The position numbers and the translations under genes are program-made. From assembly GCA_963735115.1 (NCBI GenBank), contig CAVTJR010000002.1:434001-498000 (forward strand): a stretch of 64,000 nucleotides of DNA. The letters run 5' to 3'. Shown in pieces: positions 60,360 through 64,000 of this stretch. This stretch comes from JAKACA01 sp963735115. GTDB taxonomy: Bacteria > Actinomycetota > Acidimicrobiia > Acidimicrobiales > Bog-793. The number at the start of each line of letters is the position of its first letter. Position 1 is the stretch's first letter. Under the pieces are notes generated by a model, which saw only the letters and a list, made by a program, of their open reading frames with translations, was not told where the DNA came from and made no database searches.

Positions 60360-62305
60360 TGGGGGGCGGGATGCGCCCGGGCGGGATGATGCGCCCGGGT
60401 GGTGGGCCGCCTGCGCAGCGGACGAAGAACCTGCGGGCAACCTTGCGGCGGCTGCTCGGACGCCTCCGGCCCGAGCGATGGAAACTGGTCACGGCGCTGT
60501 TCCTCGGCGTGGCTTCCGTCGGATTCACGGTGAGCGGCCCGAGGATCCTCGGCAATGCGATGAACGTCCTGTTCGACGGCGTAGTGGGCAAGCGCCTGCC
60601 GGCTGGGACCACGAAGGCGCAAGCGATCGCGTTGCTGCGAGCGCACGGCGAGGGTCAGATCGCCAGCATGGTCTCGGGGATGAGCCTCACCCCTGGGGTC
60701 GGCGTAGACATCACCGAGCTCGGCCGAGTCCTCGGTCTGGCGGCACTCGTGTACCTCCTCGGCGCAGCGTTCAACTACGGCCAGGGGTACACGATGGCGG
60801 GCATCGCCCAGCGCACCATGTTCGGGCTGCGTCGTGAGGTCGAGGAGAAACTGGGCCGACTGCCCCTGCGCTATTTCGACAGCCATCCGCACGGCGACAT
60901 CTTGAGCAGGGTCACCAACGACATCGACAACCTTTCCACGACCCTCCAGCAAGGGCTCAGCCAGCTGCTTACGTCCGTGCTCACCATCTGCGGCGTCCTC
61001 GGAATGATGTTCTGGATCTCACCGCTCCTGGCGGCGGTGTCGGTGATCACGATCCCCCTCGCCCTCGTGGTCACCCTCCTCATCGCGAGACGCTCCCAGG
61101 TCCAGTTCACGGCTCAATGGGACCAGACGGGCACGTTGAACGGGCTCGTGGAGGAGACCCACACCGGGCACGGCCTCGTGCAGGTCTTCGGCCGGCGAAC
61201 GGCCACCATCGACGAATTCGGCCGCCAGAACAGGCGGTTGTATGAGGCCAGCTTCCGGGCCCAGTTCCTGTCGGGGATCATCCAGCCGTCCATGCAGTTC
61301 ATCGCCAACGTCAACTACGTGGTGATCGCCGTGCTCGGCGGCTACCGGGTGGCCTCGGGCCTGCTGTCCCTCGGTGACGTGACGGCGTTCATCCAGTACT
61401 CGCGCCAGTTCACGATGCCCATCACGCAGATCGCCAGCCAGATGAACCTGCTGCAGTCAGGCCTGGCCTCGGCGGAGCGCGTGTTCGAGTTCCTCGACGC
61501 AGACGAGGAAGCCGCTGATCCTCCTCCTGCTACGGGCCCGACCCTTCGACCGCTCGCCGCCGGCAGCCTGAAGCTCGAGCATGTCTCGTTCCGCTACGAG
61601 CCGGAGAAGCCCCTGATCGAGGACTTCAACCTCGACGTCGCACCCGGCGAGACGGTCGCCATCGTCGGACCGACCGGTGCCGGCAAGACCACCCTGGTCA
61701 ACCTCCTCGTGCGCTTCTACGAGATCGATTCCGGGCACATCATCCTCGACGGGACCGACTATTGGGACCTCACGCGCGACGAGGTGCGCAGCGCCTTCGG
61801 CATGGTGCTGCAGGACACCTGGCTGTTCGCCGGGACGATCCGGGACAACATCGGGTACGGACGGCCAGGCGCGACCGTCGATGAGATCATGGCTGCTTCG
61901 GAGGCCGCCTACGTCGATCACTTTGTCCGGACCCTGCCCGACGGCTACGACACCCTGCTCGACGAGGACGCCTCCAACGTCTCCTCGGGACAGAAACAGT
62001 TGCTGACGATCGCCCGGGCGTTCCTCGCCAATCCGAGCATCCTGATCCTCGACGAAGCGACCAGCAACGTCGACACCCGAACCGAGGTCCTCATCCAGGG
62101 GGCGATGGCACGGCTACGGCGGGGCCGAACCAGCTTCGTGATCGCTCACCGGCTGTCGACGATCCGCGACGCCGACATGATCATCGTCGTGGACAATGGG
62201 CACATCGTGGAGCAAGGTAGCCACGCGGAGCTGCTCGGCCACGGCGGGCTGTACTACTCGCTCTACAACAGCCAGTTCACCGAAGTCGAGGCTGCCGCCA
62301 GCTGA
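60356..62305 (+). CDS. ABC exporter half-transporter, catalytic partner subunit
   Basis: A 649-residue half-transporter that pairs with the gene before it. A Met/Gly/Pro-rich tail of about 20 residues precedes the membrane domain, which has a long loop near residues 75-120. Walker A is GPTGAGKTT, Walker B ILILDEATSNVD with the catalytic Glu, and the switch is AHRLSTI. The signature is NVSSGQKQ rather than LSGGQ. Heterodimeric exporters of this class extrude drugs or lipids, and the MFS pump upstream suggests a shared resistance role. Confidence 0.93.
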   Translation: MMGGGMRPGGMMRPGGGPPAQRTKNLRATLRRLLGRLRPERWKLVTALFLGVASVGFTVSGPRILGNAMNVLFDGVVGKRLPAGTTKAQAIALLRAHGEGQIASMVSGMSLTPGVGVDITELGRVLGLAALVYLLGAAFNYGQGYTMAGIAQRTMFGLRREVEEKLGRLPLRYFDSHPHGDILSRVTNDIDNLSTTLQQGLSQLLTSVLTICGVLGMMFWISPLLAAVSVITIPLALVVTLLIARRSQVQFTAQWDQTGTLNGLVEETHTGHGLVQVFGRRTATIDEFGRQNRRLYEASFRAQFLSGIIQPSMQFIANVNYVVIAVLGGYRVASGLLSLGDVTAFIQYSRQFTMPITQIASQMNLLQSGLASAERVFEFLDADEEAADPPPATGPTLRPLAAGSLKLEHVSFRYEPEKPLIEDFNLDVAPGETVAIVGPTGAGKTTLVNLLVRFYEIDSGHIILDGTDYWDLTRDEVRSAFGMVLQDTWLFAGTIRDNIGYGRPGATVDEIMAASEAAYVDHFVRTLPDGYDTLLDEDASNVSSGQKQLLTIARAFLANPSILILDEATSNVDTRTEVLIQGAMARLRRGRTSFVIAHRLSTIRDADMIIVVDNGHIVEQGSHAELLGHGGLYYSLYNSQFTEVEAAAS

Positions 62306-62369
62306 GGCTGCACGTCCCCCTACTGGGCGATGGGTGAGGAGTCCGCCACGGCGTGGCAGGATAGGGCTT

Positions 62370-62585
62370 ATGAGCGACGTCTATGACGACCTCCCAGCGG
62401 TCGAGCGACCGGATCGGTTCATCCCACCCGACGCAGGCGACGAGGTCTCGCTCGACAGCGAAGTCGACTTCGACGACGAGCAGGAGGAGGACCAGCTTCC
62501 GCTCGACATGGTCGAGGCGATCGAAGCCGGGGTGCTCCTCGATGACCCCGAGAAGCTCGCGGCAGACGCAGACGCCGAGGACTGA
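62370..62585 (+). CDS. Small acidic hypothetical protein
   Basis: A 71-residue protein, about a third Asp and Glu (SEVDFDDEQEEDQLPLDM), with no membrane segment. The start ATG 62370 has no ribosome site; a GATAGG lies just upstream. It follows the ABC exporter by 64 bases. The C-terminal part (DMVEAIEAGVLLDDPEKLA) has the look of a conserved short motif, but I know no function. Confidence 0.55.
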   Translation: MSDVYDDLPAVERPDRFIPPDAGDEVSLDSEVDFDDEQEEDQLPLDMVEAIEAGVLLDDPEKLAADADAED

Positions 62586-62718
62586 CACCGCCCCCGAGTC
62601 GAAGGCCCCTGGGTTCTCGGCGAAGGCGGCTGCCTGCCCGCCGACCACACCATCCCGCAGTCGTTTCCCTCGGCGCAGCCCGCCCGGCGAAACACCCCAC
62701 CGACCGGACCGGGGGCCG

Positions 62719-62782
62719 CTGGCCGTGGGCCGGCGGCCGTGGGCCGGTGGCCGTGCGACGCCGGCCGTGGGCCGTACGCCGT
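62719..62782. repeat. GC-rich imperfect repeats (GGCCGTGGGCC units)
   Basis: Several near-copies of GGCCGTGGGCC occur in 64 bases of the 214-base gap between the two small acidic genes. Some are joined by CGGC or GGT. No gene is seen in the gap. Confidence 0.5.
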
Positions 62783-62786
62783 GGAG

Positions 62787-62792
62787 TACCGT
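62787..62792 (+). promoter_or_regulatory. Candidate -10 box, leaderless start
   Basis: TACCGT lies seven bases before GTG 62800. No ribosome site and no clear -35 are visible, but the spacing matches other likely leaderless genes in the window. Confidence 0.3.
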
Positions 62793-62799
62793 TTGCCGC

Positions 62800-63153
62800 G
62801 TGACCGACGAACGTAGTGACGACGAACCGGCGCCGGAGAAAGACCCCTCTCCTCCGGCTTCCGACGAGGGAGGCATCCACGGCTGGCGGGAACGTCACCG
62901 TGAGAAGCTCATTGCCGAGTACGAGGAGGCTGGCGACCTCCGTGGGGAGGAGGAGGAGGTCGACGACGAGAAGTGGAAGATCGTCAGCGAGAACCCTCCT
63001 TCCCCGGGCAAATCTGAGGTCGGGAAGGCCCAGCGGACCGTCCTAGGGGCTGGCGAACGCCCGGCCGGGCGGCCGTGGTCGGAGCGAAGGACGGCTGGCC
63101 CTCACAGGTCTGCGACGAGCGGGGCGACCTCCTCGGCAACGAGGCGCAGGTGA
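62800..63153 (+). CDS. Small hypothetical protein, charged
   Basis: A 117-residue protein starting GTG 62800. Residues about 30-65 (GGIHGWRERHREKLIAEYEEAGDLRGEE) form a plausible amphipathic helix with conserved look; the ends are charged and disordered. The last 52 bases overlap the convergent LLM oxidoreductase gene, so the true stop may differ. No function is recognised. Confidence 0.45.
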   Translation: MTDERSDDEPAPEKDPSPPASDEGGIHGWRERHREKLIAEYEEAGDLRGEEEEVDDEKWKIVSENPPSPGKSEVGKAQRTVLGAGERPAGRPWSERRTAGPHRSATSGATSSATRRR

Positions 63154-64000
63154 TCCAAGTCCTCGAGGTCGAGCACCTGCAGATAGACGCGCACGGCGCC
63201 GGCGGCTCGATACGTCCGGAGCTTGCCCGCTACCTCCGCCGGACTGCCTGCGAGGCCGTTCTCTTTTAGTTCTTTCACCTCACGGCCGATTCGGCCTGCT
63301 CGCCGTTCGACTTCGGCCTCGTTGGCGCCACAACACACGACGAGGGCGGCCGAACGGAGCACCGCGCCGGGATCGCGCCCGGCACTCTCGCATGCCTCGT
63401 CGACCAATCGGTACTGGCGCTCGACGACCTCGAGGGAGGAGAACGGAACGTTGAACTCGTCGGCAAAGCGCGCCGCCAGCCGAGGTGTCCGCCGCAGCCC
63501 GTGACCCCCGATGACGATGGGGGGGCGGGGCGACTGGGCGGGTCGTGGCAGGGCCGGACAGAAGGAGAGCTCGTAGTGTCGGCCCGAGAAGTCGAAGGTC
63601 TCCCCCACTGGCGTGGCCCACAGGCCAGTGATGATCTCGAGCTGCTCCTCGAGGCGCTCGAAACGCTCCCCGACGGGCGGAAACGGAATCCCATACGCCG
63701 TGTGCTCCTGCTCGTACCAACCTGCCCCGAGACCGAGCTCGACCCGGCCACCGCTCATGGCGTCGACGACCGCAACCGAGATGGCGAGCGGCCCGGGCAG
63801 GCGGAACGTGGCGGCTGTCAGCAATGTGCCGAGCCGGATGCGCTCGGTGTCACGCGCCAGGCCGGCGAGGGTGATCCAAGCATCGCTCGGTCCCGGCAGC
63901 CCGCTGACCGAACCCATCTTCAGATAGTGGTCGGATCGAAAGAAGGCCCCAAACCCGCATTCCTCCGCCGTCCTGGCGACGGCGAGCAGCTGCTCGTAGG
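63102..64000 (-). CDS. LLM-class (F420-dependent-type) oxidoreductase, 5' end outside window
   Basis: The reading frame runs to the window edge, so the N-terminus is missing; 299 codons are present. Family marks are RIRLGTLLTAATFRLPGPLA, the flavin-region VDAMSGGRVELGLGAGWYEQEH and PPIVIGGHGLRRTPRLAARFADE. These TIM-barrel enzymes use F420 or FMN for hydride transfer; the pattern fits the actinobacterial F420-dependent group. The substrate is unknown. The residues before the internal ATG (SDHYLKMGSVSGLPGPSDAW) confirm the frame continues upstream. Confidence 0.9.
   Translation of the reverse strand, partial: YEQLLAVARTAEECGFGAFFRSDHYLKMGSVSGLPGPSDAWITLAGLARDTERIRLGTLLTAATFRLPGPLAISVAVVDAMSGGRVELGLGAGWYEQEHTAYGIPFPPVGERFERLEEQLEIITGLWATPVGETFDFSGRHYELSFCPALPRPAQSPRPPIVIGGHGLRRTPRLAARFADEFNVPFSSLEVVERQYRLVDEACESAGRDPGAVLRSAALVVCCGANEAEVERRAGRIGREVKELKENGLAGSPAEVAGKLRTYRAAGAVRVYLQVLDLEDLDHLRLVAEEVAPLVADL

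Overview
The window reads as chromosomal DNA of a high-GC actinobacterium. The best guess is the class Acidimicrobiia or a close relative. Supporting signs are the very GC-rich third codon positions, frequent GTG starts, actinobacterial gene orders (tig-clpP-clpX, folC-ndk, rne-rplU-rpmA-obg-proB), a secreted propeller/GH25-like protein of a type common in Acidimicrobiia, an F420-type LLM oxidoreductase, and a complete mreBCD set. The genus assignment is inference. I see no CRISPR array, phage module, rRNA or intact insertion sequence.

Left part (1-18.7 kb): a secreted wall-lytic-like protein; a phosphatase diverging from an Rv1264-like adenylate cyclase; a minus-strand run of hypothetical protein, proA, MoxR ATPase and VWA/CoxE protein; an HD hydrolase; then a signalling block. 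That block holds an MBL-fold enzyme and a cyclic-nucleotide-binding protein diverging from a REC-HTH-cyclase fusion, followed by an ABC ATPase broken by a one-base frameshift, a permease stump, a membrane histidine kinase and two response regulators. A phytoene-desaturase-like flavoprotein closes it.

Core part (18.7-36.6 kb): an almost unbroken minus-strand housekeeping run. In transcription order it is DUF2254 protein, tig, clpP, clpX, folC, ndk, mreB, mreC, mreD, mrdA, rne, rplU, rpmA, algH/yqgE, obg and proB. It covers protein folding and proteolysis, folate and nucleotide metabolism, cell shape, RNA decay and ribosome assembly. rodA is missing beside mrdA, and proA lies 11 kb from proB.

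Right part (36.6-64 kb): accessory genes around two tRNAs (Pro-TGG, Gly-TCC). They include a frameshifted acyl-CoA ligase, a nucleotidyltransferase, a Tat-exported phospholipase-C-like phosphoesterase, a HIT-like protein, a NUDIX hydrolase, an unusual membrane-anchored ABC ATPase fusion, a structure-rich noncoding stretch with a tRNA-like fragment, a PAS-GGDEF-EAL protein, a ROK kinase, an M20 peptidase, a phosphoketolase-acetate kinase operon, a GAF-EAL protein and an amidase. A TetR-controlled export locus (MFS pump plus heterodimeric ABC exporter), two small acidic proteins and the 5'-truncated LLM oxidoreductase follow.

The most system-like candidate is the phosphorelay-linked cyclic-nucleotide block at 9.5-17.2 kb: kinase, receiver-cyclase, nucleotide-binding effector and possible MBL phosphodiesterase. 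The next is the ABC fusion at 42.5-44.2 kb. All calls come from reading the sequence without database searches.
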